Positions 10,135 through 22,390 of a stretch of 64,000 bases of DNA are shown here, one piece after another; the stretch's first letter is position 1; each line of letters opens with the position of its first letter. The stretch covers positions 96,793,849-96,857,848 of the forward strand of contig NC_050104.1 in the NCBI RefSeq assembly GCF_902167145.1, given 5' to 3'. The notes under the pieces were generated by a model. It was not told where the DNA came from. It did no database searches and was given only the letters and a program-made list of their open reading frames with translations. Both the position numbers and the translations under genes were made by a program. The DNA is from Zea mays. Taxonomy: Eukaryota > Streptophyta > Magnoliopsida > Poales > Poaceae.

Positions 10135-10491
10135 ATGGGGGGCGATCACCATCTGCAACTGCGCAGGCCGGCGTCGATCGGGAAGATCGCGGTGCCGGAG
10201 AAGAAGTCCCTGTTCCTCCACGCCGCCAGCGCGTCGCCCGGGCACTACCAGCAGCAACAGGGCGGCGCCTCCTCGCACGAGGCGCCCGCCGTGAGCGTCA
10301 CGCCGCGGACGGCCACGAATAAGCAGCAGCTGCACCTGCCGGCGAGCCCCCGGGCGTGCCTCTGCTCACCAACCGTGCACGCCGGCTCGTTCCGGTGCAG
10401 GCTCCACCGCGGCGTCGGGGGTGGCGGCGGCGGTGGCGATTCCGTCGGCTCCGGCCTCCAAGAGATGAGCAGCAGGAAGCCCGGCGTATGA
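10135..10491 (+). CDS. Small plant protein with CLCSPT...GSFRCRLHR motif (serine-rich-protein-related type)
   Basis: 118-codon ORF starting MGGDHHLQLRRPAS. The central part is Ala/Ser/Gln-rich with an HAASASPGHYQQQQ tract. The key feature is at about residues 79-92: CLCSPT-x-HAGSFRCRLHR, the signature of a family of short plant proteins annotated as serine-rich-protein-related, whose biochemical role is unknown to me. A Gly run follows and the protein ends SSRKPGV. High GC and strong codon bias contrast with the retrotransposons around it. No intron, transmembrane segment or signal peptide is evident. This is the only candidate host gene in the window. The tail after the Gly run is unusual for the family and could be altered. 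Confidence 0.65.
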   Translation: MGGDHHLQLRRPASIGKIAVPEKKSLFLHAASASPGHYQQQQGGASSHEAPAVSVTPRTATNKQQLHLPASPRACLCSPTVHAGSFRCRLHRGVGGGGGGGDSVGSGLQEMSSRKPGV

Positions 10492-10535
10492 CGACGACGC
10501 GGCGCGGCGGGCGACGAGCGCTCGTACGCCTTACC

Positions 10536-10631
10536 GCAAACGCGCAGGTGCAATGCATGGCCAAGGCAAACGCACAGGTGCAACAATGCATGGCCAAGGC
10601 AAACGCGCAGGTCCAACAATGCATGGCCAAG
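10536..10631 (+). repeat. 33-bp tandem repeat, three copies
   Basis: Unit GCAAACGCGCAGGTGCAACA followed by ATGCATGGCCAAG. The copies run 10536-10565 (lacks 3 bases), 10566-10598 and 10599-10631. The unit length is a multiple of three, and one plus frame (different from that of the upstream gene) reads ANAQVQQCMAK repeatedly. It starts about 45 bp after the stop of the gene at 10135-10491, inside its likely 3' region. Confidence 0.8.
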
Positions 10632-10639
10632 GCCAAATG

Positions 10640-11040
10640 TTTTAGATGTTCTGTTGTTGTCCCCTCTCATTTGTCGTCGCTGTATGCAGAGGAAGGGGAT
10701 CTTTTTTCTTTCTTTCTTCTGTACCTTTCCTGGTAAGTTGTAAGGATTCTTACACTCTCAGAGCCGATTTGGCGTGGATCTCCTTTATTTCTCTGCCCAC
10801 TAAATCAGCTCTTAGCAACGGTTCGAACTACAGGAACCGGAACACGATCCTTCTCGAAACGGCTGAGGGGTAGACCCGCGTTGTGGCGAGTGGGAGGCAC
10901 GACACTACTCAATTTTCTATTTTTAGTGGACCTCCTATTTTATTGACTGTAAATACAAAAACCTATTAGTTAGTAGTTGTCAGAGTTTTGAGCTAACACC
11001 TGTGAGTAAATTTTTGTATGCGTGTTTTAGACTTCGATAG
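10640..11040. other. Non-coding gap between the host gene and the Gypsy relic
   Basis: Pyrimidine-rich start (10690-10735), then unremarkable sequence with no ORF supported by motif or codon use. The early part may be 3' UTR of the gene at 10135-10491. No LTR ends recognised. Confidence 0.35.
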
Positions 11041-11510
11041 TGTGCTCAGTAGGCGCAATTGTTACAGTGGTTCAGGCGGAATGTTTCTACTTTAGTCTTC
11101 AGTATCAACAAAGAGGAGCAGCTCCTACTTAAAAGCCTACGCATGCGCAGTTCCAATCTCCAAAAGCAAAGAGACGCCCTCGAAGCCAAGCAGCAGCGCA
11201 GCGAGGCACAAGCTAGAGTCCATCTCCTTATCCAGCAAGAGAAAGAGCATATCTAGGCCCTCGAGCAGGAAATCTCGCAACTATTGGCTCACGACCCGGC
11301 GCACCCTTCGCATGGCCGCGTAAGATTGAGTGGCTTTGACGAAGTAAGGCAGCCTCCGCAAAACGATGTTTCTAGGCTTTTAAATTTACCAAAAGTAGGT
11401 GTCCGCTCTCCGCCAAGCTACAAGCGACACCCTAGTCAAGCAATTAAAGGGCAAGGAACTGTTCAAAGTACAACGAGAAGGCTAACCCATCACAGTTCAT
11501 CATGAGCTAC
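11041..11510 (+). pseudogene. Gypsy gag relic, 5' portion
   Basis: Degenerate reading frames with a Gln/Glu/Lys/Arg-rich coiled-coil-like stretch (about 11100-11275), one stop inside it, then a short basic linker. The same frame family continues after element E at 20801, where a clear Gypsy gag core is found, so the two pieces were one gene before E inserted. The last five bases, GCTAC (11506-11510), are the target duplication of E. Confidence 0.6.
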
Positions 11511-12731
11511 TGAAAGTCGCCTAGAGGAGGTGAATAGACGGGACCTGAAATTTATAAACTTAAACACACACTAAGGTCGGGGGTTAGCGTTAGAATTAAA
11601 TTCAAGTCCAAAAGAATATCTCTCTTGCTAGGAATTGCTCAAGGATTGCGGATGACTTATGGGAGCCAACTCAAATTTATACTAGCAAGGAAACGTTAGA
11701 GAGGGGAAAACAAATCAAACAAGAATCAAGGCGAGTGAACACGATGATTTATTTTACCGAGGTTCGGTTCCAAAGAACCTAGTCCCCGTTGAGGAGGTCA
11801 CAAAGACCGGGTCTATTTCAACCCTTTCCCTCTCTCAAACGGTCACTTAGACCGAGTGAGTCTTTCCCTTAATCTCACGGGTCAATTAGACCCTGCAAGG
11901 AGCACCACACACTTAGGTGTCTCTTACTTCGATTACAAATCTCTTGAGAATAAGAATGAGAAAAAGAAAAGGCCAATCCAAGCGACAAGAGCAACAAAAG
12001 AAAACAAGTGATTCTCTCACAAGCCCTAATGCACTAGAGTTGATTTTGGGGCTTTGAGTGGATTGATTGCTTTGATTGTGCCTTGGAGTGTTGGGCTTTT
12101 GCTCTTGTAATGAATGAGAACTCAGAAATGCTTTGATGGGAGTGAATGAGGTGGTTGGGGGTATTTATAGCCTCTCAACCACTTCTAACCGTTGGTTGAC
12201 TTCTGCTCTCGATGGGCGCACCGGACTGGCACTGTGCACTGTCCGGTGCACGCCACGTCAGCGTATCCGTTAGGGTTCGAAGCAGTTGACCGTTGGAGCG
12301 CCTTGTCTTCTATCTGCACCGGACAGTCAGGTGCCTTCTAACTTTGCTGCTTTGACTTCTACGCGGCACTGTTCATCACTGTTGCTTTTTGTAGAGTCAA
12401 CCGTTGGCGCCAGGGAGCCGTTGCTCCGCTGGCTCACCGGATAGTCCGGTGAATTATAGCGGAGCGCGCCCTAGAATTCCCGAGAGTGGCTGGTTTAGAG
12501 TTGTACGGTCATGGCACACCAGACACTGTCCGGTGCGCCATTTTTCAGCACACTCAAGTTCTTTGCTTTATTTTTTATTGTGTTCCTAACCGGATTTCTT
12601 GCTTGGTTTGTGTTGAACCTTATGCACCTGTAATATATGATATCTAGACAAACTAGTTAGTCCACGTGTTTGTGTTGATCATCAACCACCAAAATTAGTT
12701 ATAGGAAATGGTTAACTCGATTTCCCTTTCA
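11511..12731 (-). repeat. 3' LTR of element E
   Basis: 1221 bp. It has a minus-strand TATA-type sequence (GCTATAAATACC, around 12160-12175) and, upstream in coding orientation, decayed CACCGGAC/GTCCGGTG repeats (about 12218-12540). It is shorter than its partner mainly because several repeat motifs are missing. Confidence 0.9.
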
Positions 12732-12745
12732 ATCTCCCCCTTTTT
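12732..12745 (-). other. Polypurine tract of element E
   Basis: Minus-strand AAAAAGGGGGAGAT immediately before the 3' LTR start (TGAAAGGG at 12731). It is the plus-strand DNA primer in reverse transcription and confirms minus orientation. Confidence 0.9.
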
Positions 12746-13746
12746 GGAGATTGATGCCAACACAAACCAAAGCAAATATAAAGTGCAGAAATGTAACTAG
12801 TTTGCATTTATGACGAATGTGCATAGGTTACTTGGAGTTAAACCAATTGAAAGTATCACTAAAAATGAATGGTTTGCTTTTCTTTTTATTTAGCATTTTG
12901 GACCACATTTACACCACATGTTTGTTTTTGCAAATCTTTTTAAAAATCTTTTCAACTTCAAATTCTTTTCAAATAGTCAAAGGTATAAGAGTATGATAGC
13001 AAGAAGCATTTTTCAAATTTGAAATTTCTCCCCCTGTTTCAAATGCTTTTCCTTTGACTAAATAAAAGCTCTCCCTGAATGAGATTCTCTTCTTAGCTTT
13101 CAAGAGGGTTTTGAAATAGATACCAATTTGAAATTTTACTTTCACAAATCACTTGAAAATTAGATACCAATTGAAAGACCAATTGTAAATTTATGCTGAT
13201 TGAAAAATTCATACCACTTGAAAATTCATTTTGGGGCTTACTCAAATATCAATTGAAATAGACATTTCTCATACTCATGAAGACAAATAAGATACCAATT
13301 GAAAAATACTTCCTTTTAGAAAATCCAATTTGAAATATACAAAAAAATTAAAAATGGTGTGCGGTCCTTTTGCTTTGGGCTTAATACTTTCTCCCCCTTT
13401 GGCATTAATCGCCAAAAACGAAGAACTTGAGAGCCCCTTTTGCATTTTCTCCCCCTTTTGGGGCTTAATACTATCTCCCAAATGGTAATATAAATGTGAG
13501 TGAAGAATCATACCATTGAGAGTTTGCGGAGTAACGACAAAGGGTAGACGATACCGTCAGAGTTGGAGTGGAAGCCTTGTCTTTGCCAAATACTCCATTT
13601 CCCTTTCAATCTAAGACTTAATACAAAAGATACTTATGGAAGCATATTAGTCTTAGCCTTGGCACAAGAGGAATAATAAATATGCATTTGTACCAAATGA
13701 AAGAGATATTATCAGAGGTATATAAAATATCAATGTGTGCAATGTT
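12746..13746 (-). other. 3' untranslated region of element E
   Basis: About 1 kb between the pol end and the polypurine tract. AT-rich, with several additional G-rich purine runs on the minus strand (for example near 13025, 13388 and 13450), a feature also seen in the 3' region of element F. No coding signal. Confidence 0.6.
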
Positions 13747-16700
13747 TCAATCAAAATTCCGAGAATCAAGTATATTTAGTTCATTCCTATGTTTGCTATA
13801 GGTTTTCTCATCTAGTGGCTTGGTAAAGATATCGGCTAATTGGTTGAGGGTATTAACATAAGCAATTTCGATATCCCCATTTTGTTCGTGATCTCTCAGA
13901 AAGTGATACCGAATATCTATGTGTTTAGTGCGGCTGTGTTCAACGGGATTATCCGCCATGCGGATTGCACTCTTATTATCACATAGGAGAGGGACTTTGC
14001 TTAATTTGTAGCCATAGTCCCTAAGGGTTTGCCTCATCCAAAGTAATTGCGCACAACAATGGCCTGCGGCAATGTACTCGGCTTCGGTAGTGGAAAGAGC
14101 TACGAAGTTTTGTTTCTTTGAAGCCCAAGACACCAGGGATCTCCCTAGAACCTGACAAGTCCCTGATGTGCTCTTTTTGTCAATTTTACACCCTGCATAA
14201 TCGGCATCGAAATATCCAATTAAATCAAAGGTAGATCCCCTGGGGTACCAAAGCCCAAACTTAGGAGTGTAAACTAAATATATCATGATTCGTTTCACGA
14301 CCCTAAGGTGAACTTACTTAGGATTTGCCTGGAACCTTACACACATGCATACAGAAAGCACAATATCCGGTCGAGATGCACATAAGTAGAGTAAAGAACC
14401 TATCATCGACCGGTATACCTTTTGATCTACGAATTTACCTCCCATGTCGAGGTCAAGATGTTCATTAGTTCCCATGGGTGTTTTGATGGGTTTGCCATCC
14501 TTCATTCCAAACTTTTTAGGTATGTCTTGAATGTACTTAGTTTGGTTGATGAAGGTGCCCTCTTGGAGTTGCTTGATTTAAAACCCTAGAAAATACTTCA
14601 ACTCCCCCATCATAGACATCTCGAATTTTTGAATCATGATCCTACTAAACTCTTCACACGATGACTTGTTAGTAGACCCAAATATAATATCATCAACATA
14701 AATTTGGCATATAAACAAGTCTTTTGCAATAGTTTTAGTGAAGAGGGTAGGTTCGCCTTTACCGACTTTGAAGCCATTAGTGATAAGAAAGTCTCGCAGG
14801 CATTCATACCATGCTCTTGGGGCTTGCTTGAGCCCATAAAGCGCCTTTGAGAGTTTAGACCTCTTCCTTGATAGGTCCATTGAGGAAGGCACTTTTCACG
14901 TCCATTTAATAAAGCTTAAAGCCATGGTAAGTAGCATAGGCAAGTAATATACAAATTGACTCAAGCCTAGCTATGGGTGCATAAGTTTCATCAAAGTCCA
15001 AACCTTCGACTTATGAATAACCTTTGGCCACAAGTTGGGCTTTATTCCTTGTCACCACACCATCCTCATCTTGCTTATTGTGGAATCCCCACTTGGTACC
15101 TACAACATTTTGATTAGGACGTGGAACTAGATGCCATACATCATTCCTTGTGAAGTTGTTGGGTTCCTCTTGCATTGCCACCGCCCAATCCGGATCCCTT
15201 AGTGCATCCTCTAGCCTGTATGGCTCAATAGAGGACACAAAAGAGTAATGTTCATAAAAATGTGCAACTCGAGATCTAGTGATTACCCCCTTGTGAATGT
15301 CAACAAGAATGGAGTTGACAGGGTGATCTCGTTGACTTGCTTGGTGGATTCTTGTGTGTGGCGGTCTTTTATCCCTTATTTCTTGATCATCTTCCTTGTC
15401 TTGATCATCTTCATCTCCCCCTTGATCATTGTCCTCTTCTTGAGGTGGCTCATCGTCTTGATCTTCAACTTCATCTTCTTGAGCCTGATCCTCGACTTGA
15501 GTTGGTGGAGATGCTTGCATGGAAGATGATGGTTGATGTTGTGTTTGTGGAGTCTCTTCGGATTCCTTAGGACACACATCCCCAATGGACATGTTCCTTA
15601 GCGCGACGCATAGAACCTCTTCATCATCTAGTTCATCAAGATCAACTTGCTCCACTTGGGAGCCATTAGTCTCATTAAACACAATGTCACAAGAAACCTC
15701 AACTAATCCAGTGGATTTGTTGAAGACTCTATATGCCCTTGTGTTTGAGTCATAACCAAGTAAAACACCTTCTACAGCTTTAGGAGCAAATTTAGATTTT
15801 CTAACTCTTTTAATAAGAATAAAGCATTTGCTCCCAAAGGCTCTAAAATATGAAACATTGGGATTTTTACCAGTGAGGAGTTCATATGATGTCTTCTTGA
15901 GGATTCAGTGAAGGTATAACCGGTTGATGGAGTAGCAGGCGGTGTTAATCGCCTTGGCCCAAAACCGGTCCGGAGTCTTGTATACATCAAGCATGGTCCT
16001 GGCCATGTCCAGTAGGGTTCTATTCTTCCTCTCCACTACACCATTTTGTTGAGGTGTGTAGGGAGAAGAGAACTCATGCTTGATGCCTTCCTCCTCAATA
16101 AATCCTTCGATTTGAGAGTTCTTGAACTCCATCCCGTTATCGCTTCTGATCTTTTTGATTCTCAATCCGAACTCATTTTGAGCCAGTCTCAAGAATCCTT
16201 TTAATGTCTCTTGGGTTTGTGACTTTTCCTGCAAGAAGAACACCCAAGTGAAGCGAGAATAATCATCCACAATTACTAGACAGTACTTACTCTCGCCGAT
16301 GCTTATGTAAGCGATCGAGCCAAATAGGTCCATGTGGAGTAGCTCAAGCAGCCTATCAGTCATCATGATATTCTTGTGTGGATGGCGGACTCCAACTTGC
16401 TTCCCTGCTTGGCATGCGCTACAAATCATGTCTTTCTCAAAATGAACATTTGTTAGTCCTAAAACGTGCTCTCCCTTTAGAAGCTTATGAAGATTCTTCA
16501 TTCCAACATGGTCAAGTCAGCGATGCCAGAGCCAGCCCATATTAGTCTTAGCAATTAAGCAAGTGTCTAGTTCAGTTTTATTATCATTAAAATCAACCAA
16601 ATATAGTTGACCATCTAACACTCCCTTAAATGCTACTAAATCATCACTTCTTCTAAAGACAGTAACACTTGTATCAGTAAATAGACAGTTGTAGCCCATT

Positions 16701-16945
16701 TTGCACAATTGAGAAACAGAAAGCAAATTGTAATCTAAAGAGTCTATAAGAAAAACATTAAAAATAGAATGGTCAGGAGATATAGCAATTTTACCCAAAC
16801 CTTTGATCAAACCTTGATTTCTATCCCCGAATGTGATAGCTCTTTGGGGATCTTCATTTTTCTCGTATGAGGAGAACATTCTTTTCTCCCCTGTCATGTG
16901 GTTTGTGCACCCGCTATCGATTATTCAACTTGAACCACCTGATGC
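13747..16945 (-). pseudogene. pol: Pol of element E: protease, integrase, reverse transcriptase, RNase H (broken)
   Basis: Copia order is clear in the minus frames. The protease remnant (SGCTNHMTG) is near 16900. The integrase zinc finger and catalytic core (HMDLFG, IRSDNG, VVERKNRTL; all three acidic residues kept) lie at 16500-15905. An acidic linker lies around 15640-15400. Reverse transcriptase has QIYVDDIIFGS near 14700. The RNase H has DADYAGC and EAEYIAAG near 14200-14080, and the protein ends at 13747. At least six frames or stops separate these parts (for example at 16517, 15905, 15011, 14578 and 14314), and the protease TGG has become TGA. It would have made the replication enzymes but cannot now give one protein. 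Confidence 0.88.
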
Positions 16946-19482
16946 ATAAACCTACAAAACAATTTAGGCCTTTTTTAGGTACCCAAACAGTCTTGGGTCC
17001 TTTGACGTTAGAAACAAGCACCTTGGGTGCCCAAACACAAGTCTTGGAGCTCTTGTGTTTGCCCCCAACATATTTGGCAACTACCTTACCTGATTTGTTA
17101 GTAAGCACATAAGATGCATCAAAAGTTTTAAATGAAATGTTATGCTCATTTGATGCAGTAGAAATTTTCTTCTTAGGCATTTTAACATGAGTTGTATGCC
17201 TAGAGCTAGAAGCCCCATTTTTATACATAAAAGCATGATGAGAAACATTGTGAGGTTTTCTAGCATGAATCTTCCTAATTTTATGTTTGGGATAGTTTGC
17301 AGGATATAAAATGTAACCCTCACTATCCTGAACCATGGGTGCCTTGCCCTTTACAAAATTAGACAGTTTCTTAGGGGCATTAAGCTTGACATTGGATTGG
17401 CTCCCTTGTTGGAACCCAATACCATTCTTAATGCCAGGGTGTCTCCCATTATAAAGCATGCTACGAGCAAATTTAAATTTTTCATTTTTGAGCTCATGCT
17501 CGGCAATTTTAGTATTTAATGTAGCTATGTGATCATTTTGTTTCTTAATCATGGCGAGGTGATCATCAATAGCTTCAACATTAATATCTCTACATCTAGT
17601 GCGAATTGTAACATGTTCAACAATAGATGTAGAGGGTTTGCAAACATTCAATTTCTCTATCTTAGCATTTAGTTTAGCATTCTCATCTCTAAGACAGGAA
17701 ATGGAATCATTGCAAACATTCAACTCATTAATCTTAGAAACTAAGTTATCATTTTCAGTTCTAAGACTAGAAATTGAATCATGGCATATGCTAAGCTCCT
17801 TAGATAGGTTTTCACATTTTCTACTTCCTGAGCATAAGCATTTTTCAATTTAACAAATTTTTTATTTTCCTTAACGAGCAAGTCCTCTTGGCATTCCAAG
17901 AGATCATCCTTATCGTTAATGGTCTCAATTAGTTAATTTAATTTTTTCTTTTGTTCCATGTTAAGGTTGGCAAAAAGAGCAAGTAAATCATCTTCATTAT
18001 CGCTAGAGCTACCCTCATCACTAGATGTTGTATATTTGGGGGTGGCTCTAGAGTGTACCTTCTTCTTCTTGCCGTCCTTAGCCATGAGACACTTGTGGCC
18101 GACGTTGGGGAAGAGGAGGCCTTTGTTGACGGTGATGTTGGCGGCGTCCTCGTCGGAGGAGTCGGTGGAGCTCTCGTTGGAGTCCCATTCCCGGCACATG
18201 TGCGCATCGCCGCCCTTCTTCTTGTAGTATCTCTTCTTCTCCTTCTTCTTCCCCTTCTTGTCTTCATCCCTGTCACTTTCACTATAAATTGGACATTTAT
18301 CTATGAAATGACCGGACTTACCACACCGGTAGCACACCCTCTTGGAGCGGGGCTTGTAATCCTTTCCCTTATTTGCTTGAGGATTTGGTGGAAGCTCTTG
18401 ATGATGAGCGCCATCTCCTCATTATCGAGCTTGGAGGCGTCGATTGGAAGCCTACTTAGTGTAGACTCCTCCTTCTTTTCTTTTGTCGCTTTGAATGCGA
18501 TGGGTTGCACCTCGGGTGTAGAGGTGGCGCCTTGCTCCAAGTTGACAATGTGTTTGGAGTCTTTGATCATTAGCTCAAAGCTCACAAACTTGCCAATAAC
18601 CTCCTCGGGGGACATCTGTTTGTATGTAGGATCTCCACGTATTAATTGAACTTGAGTAGGATTACGAAATACGAGAGATCTTAGAATAACCTTGACTATT
18701 TCATGGTCATCCCATTTGATGCTCCCGAGGTTGCGCACTTGGTTCACCATTGTCTTGAGCCAGTTGTACATGGCTTGCGGCTCTTCTCCTTTGTTGAGGA
18801 CAAATCGTTCGAGCTCACCCTCGATCGTCTCCCTCTTAGTGATCTTTGTCACTTCGTCTCTTTCGTGCGCGATTTTGAGGACGTCCCAAATTTCTTTGGC
18901 ATTCTTTAATCCTTACACCTTATTATACTCCTCTCGACACAAGGAGGCAAGGAGTATAGAGGTGGCTTGGGAGTTAAAGTGCCTAATTTGGGCGGTCTCG
19001 TCTGAGTCGTAGTCCTCGTCCCCCACTTTTGGTGCCTGTGCTCCAAACTCAACAATATCCCAAATACTTTCGTGGAGTGAGGTTAGATGGTGCCTCATTT
19101 TATCACTCCACATATAATAATCTTCACCATCAAAATATGGTAGTTTGCCTAGGGGTACAGAAAGTAATGGAGCGTGCTTTGAAATATGGGGATAGCGTAG
19201 GGGCATCTTACTATACTTCTTACGCTCATGGCGCTTAGAAGTAGTCGACGACTCGGTGCCGGATGTGGAGGGTGACGAAGAGTCGGTCTCATAGTAGACC
19301 ACCCTCTTCTTCTTCTTCTTCTTCTTCTTCTTCTTCTTCTTCTTGTCATCTCTCTAATGTGACTTGATGGAGGAAGAGGATTCCTCCTTATACTTGTTGT
19401 TGGACTCCCTTGAGAGAGTCCTCCCCGACTCTACGGGCTTTTCGCCGGTCGCGATCTCCCTCTTGGCGTGATCTCCAGACAT
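16914..19482 (-). pseudogene. gag: Gag of element E (broken)
   Basis: The start ATG at 19482 (MSGDHAKRE) lies just after the primer site. A stop (TAG) interrupts it about 40 codons later, beside a (CTT)n/poly-Lys tract. The core continues as 19302-18913 (FDGEDYYMWSDKM) and 18852-18301 after a further stop near 18913. A CCHC knuckle (CYRCGKSGHFIDKC) is at about 18335-18293. Coiled-coil-prone segments follow to 16914. The last part reads through into the pol region in the wrong frame. It is homologous to, but clearly diverged from, the gag of A, B and F. Confidence 0.85.
19305..19344. repeat. (CTT)n microsatellite inside gag of element E
   Basis: About 13 uninterrupted CTT units on the plus strand. 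On the coding strand they give a poly-lysine run in the gag N-terminus, where gag of B has only a short Lys cluster, so the tract has probably expanded after insertion. Confidence 0.9.
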
Positions 19483-19517
19483 CACTTTGAGTTGGTTAGG
19501 CTCTTAATGAAGCACTG

Positions 19518-19529
19518 GTTCTGATACCA
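19518..19529 (-). other. Primer binding site of element E
   Basis: Minus-strand TGGTATCAGAAC, one base different from the tRNA-Met complement seen in A, B and F, two bases from the LTR end at 19532. Confidence 0.85.
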
Positions 19530-19531
19530 AT

Positions 19532-20800
19532 TGAAAGTCGCCTAGAGGGGGGTGAATAGGCGGGACCTGAAATTTATAAACTTAAACACACACTAAGGTC
19601 GGGGGTTAGCGTTAGAATTAAATTCCAGTCCAAAAGAATATCTCTCTCGCTAGGAGTTGCTCAAGGATTACGGATGACGTATGGGAGCCATCTCAAATTT
19701 ATACTAGCAAGGAATCGTTAGAGAAGGGAAAACAAATCAAACAAGAATCAAGGCGAGTGAACACGATGATTTGTTTTACAGAGGTTCGGCTCCAAAGAAC
19801 CTAGTCCCCGTTGAGGAGGTCACAAAGACCGGGTCTATTTCAACCCTTTCCCTCTCTCAAACGGTCACTTAGACTGATTGAGCCTTTCCCTTAATCTCAC
19901 GGGTCACTTAGACCCTGCAAGGACCACCACACACTTAGGTGTCTCTTGCTTCGATTACAAGTCTCTTGAGAATAAGAATGGGAAAAAGAAAAGGCCAATC
20001 CAAGCGACAAGAGCAACAAAAGAACACAAGTGATCCTCTCACAAGCCCTAATGCACTAGAGTTGATTTTGGGGCTTTGAGTGCATTGATTGCTTTGATTG
20101 TGTCTTGGAGTGTTGGACTTTTTCTCTTGCAATGAATGAGAACTCAGAAATGCTTGGATGGGAGTGAATGTGGTGGTTTGGGGGTATTTATAGCCTCCCA
20201 ACCACTTCTAGCCGTTGGCTGACTTCTGCTGTCGATGGGCGCACCGGACAGTCCGGTGCGCCACCGGACAGGCACTGTGCACTGTCCGGTGCACGCCACG
20301 TCAGCGTATCCATTAGGGTTCAAAGCAGTTGACCATTGGAGCACCTTGTCTTCTAGCTGCACCGAATAGTCCGGTGCCACACCGGACAGTCCGGTGCCAC
20401 ACCGGACAGTCTGGTGCTTTCTGACTTCTGCACGACACTGTTCATCAATGTTGCTTTTCGCAGAGTCGATCGTTGGCGCCAGGGAGCCGTTGCTCCGCTG
20501 GCTCACCAGACATTCTAGTGAATTATAGTGGAGCACGCCCTGGAATTCCCGAGAGTGGTTGGTTCAGAGTTGTATGGTCATGGTGCACCAGACACTGTCC
20601 GGTGCGCTATTTTTCAGCACACTCAAGTTCTTTGCTCCATTTTTGATTGTGTCCCTAACCGGATTTCTTGCTTGGTTTGTGTTGAACATTATGCACCTGT
20701 AATATATGATATCTAGACAAACTAGTTAGTCCATATGTTTGTGTTGATCATCAACCACCAAAATTAGTTATAGGAAATGGTTACCCTGATTTCCCTTTCA
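19532..20800 (-). repeat. 5' LTR of element E
   Basis: 1269 bp. TATA-type sequence is on the minus strand near 20185-20195. The CACCGGAC/GTCCGGTG cluster lies at about 20240-20610 upstream of it. The plus-strand reading starts TGAAAGTCGCC and ends CCCTTTCA. The solo LTR at 45376 belongs to a related family. Confidence 0.9.
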
Positions 20801-22390
20801 GCTACCAAGTCGTAGTGGCTTCTTCTGGGGGAGACAACAACACAATGGCGAAGTCCTTCATCATCGCCCTAGAGTGCCCCGCTCTAACTTGGTACACTAG
20901 GCTGCCTGCACTAATAATTGATTCATGGGCCTACCTTCTAGAGAAATTCCTCCTCAACATCCAAGGGTACATGCCGCAGGCTGACATCCTCACTGAGTTG
21001 TCTCTCTACATACAGCTAGAGAGGGAAAGCCTTCGTGACTACTACAACAAATTCATGTCATTCAAGTCCCAGCTGTCGTCAGTCGAGGATGGAATCGCCT
21101 TCCATTATGCCATCAGGCATTAGCGGCCTGTGTGCCGACCATTTATGCAGCCACCACACCAGGGACCCACCAACAACCCTCTAGGAGTTATATCAGCTGT
21201 TTAAAAAGGACGCACAGTTCGAGGACCTCCATTATCGCAAGGTCGAAGCACAATGCAAGCCAAAGGAGCCTTCACACATAGGAAGCTCCAAAACTTGGGT
21301 GCAAACGCAACAGCTTTCGCCGCAGCCCCAAATCCACAATATTTAGCAACAACAACAGCAACATCAACCCGAAGACACCCATCACAGCTACTACCAAAGC
21401 TACCAGCCGACAAGAGGTGGTAGGTCCCCAAGGGGAAGGGGGCATGGATGAGGTCCACCTCATGAATACAAGTCTTACTGCATATTTCACGAAAGCTCCA
21501 GTCACTCAACCAAAGAATGTCACATATACAAAGAAGTGAAAGAGAGGATGGACATAGAGAAAGGGAAAAGGGACTACCTAGAACAACAAGCGAAGGTTGT
21601 AGTCCACACCTTCCAACCATAGTTTCAACATCAGCAAGAGGCATACAATCACTACCCACAATACCAGCCAAACTACCAATAGCTACCTACGCACCCACAA
21701 AGGCAACAGTTACTCCCACCCCCTCCGCAACTGATCCACCATCAAAGGCAGCTACCCCCGCCACCGCTAAAAGAAGAAGAGGGCTACCCTCAGCCTCCGG
21801 TTCGCGGCATCATAAACATGATTAGCGAAGGCTTGAGCATAGACTTTGATACAAAAAAGGCAAAGGAGAGAATATTACCGAAGTGTAAACCATGTTGCCA
21901 TCAACGGACCGGTCGTACAGACAAAGTGGTTGCACGTTCCGCTGATGTTCGACTCAAACAACGTCAATCTCCGCAACGGCCCGCACATCGATGCCATGGT
22001 CATCAGCTACAATGTAGCAGGCTGGGAAATTCGCAAGGCCCTCGTGGACAATGGTAGTTAGGCCAATATCATCTTCCTCCATGCCTTCGAAAGAATGGTT
22101 ATAAAACCAAAGCAGCTTCAGCCGGCAGATAACACCCTATTTGGGTTCGTATGCAAGGCCACCTTACCCCCTTGGGAAAATCGTCCTACCATTGTCCTTC
22201 GGCACTGAAACAAATGCACGGACAGAACCCATCACCTTTGATGTCATTTACATGGTATACCCATACAATGCAATCCTGGGCAGGGGAGCTATTAATGCTT
22301 TTGAAGTAGCAATTCATGGGTTGTACCTATGCATGAAGATCCCAGGACGCGACAGAGTCATTAAGGTCTTCAGCGATCTGCAGGAGGCCC
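20801..22390 (+). pseudogene. Gypsy gag-protease relic, 3' portion
   Basis: Continues the relic at 11041. The gag core is at 20815-21123 (LTWYTRLPA...IDSW...LRDYYNKF). An Arg/Gly-rich and Gln-rich linker with several stops follows. A retroviral-type aspartic protease region begins near 21890 (NHVAINGPVV; LVDNGS followed by a TAG stop at about 22059) and continues as YPYNAILGRGAINAFE...GLYLCMKIPG at about 22255-22345. The pattern fits Tat-lineage Gypsy elements of grasses. No reverse transcriptase follows, so the element is truncated at about 22390. Confidence 0.75.

Larger units (their letters stand above)
11511..20800 (-). mobile_element. Complete Copia element E (SIRE/Maximus type, minus strand)
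   Basis: 9290-bp element flanked by the 5-bp direct repeat GCTAC at 11506-11510 and 20801-20805. In coding orientation it has 5' LTR (20800-19532), tRNA-Met-type primer site, gag, pol, polypurine tract and 3' LTR (12731-11511). LTR ends are TGAAAGGGAAAT and GCGACTTTCA. The two LTRs are alike over most of their length but differ by substitutions and small indels. The coding region has many stops and frameshifts, so the copy is old and not autonomous. It split a Gypsy gag relic. Confidence 0.93.

Noticed and set aside
21201..21671. 156-codon minus ORF in the Gypsy relic
   Set aside because: It lies opposite the gag linker of the relic, starts and ends without context, and has no recognisable motif.
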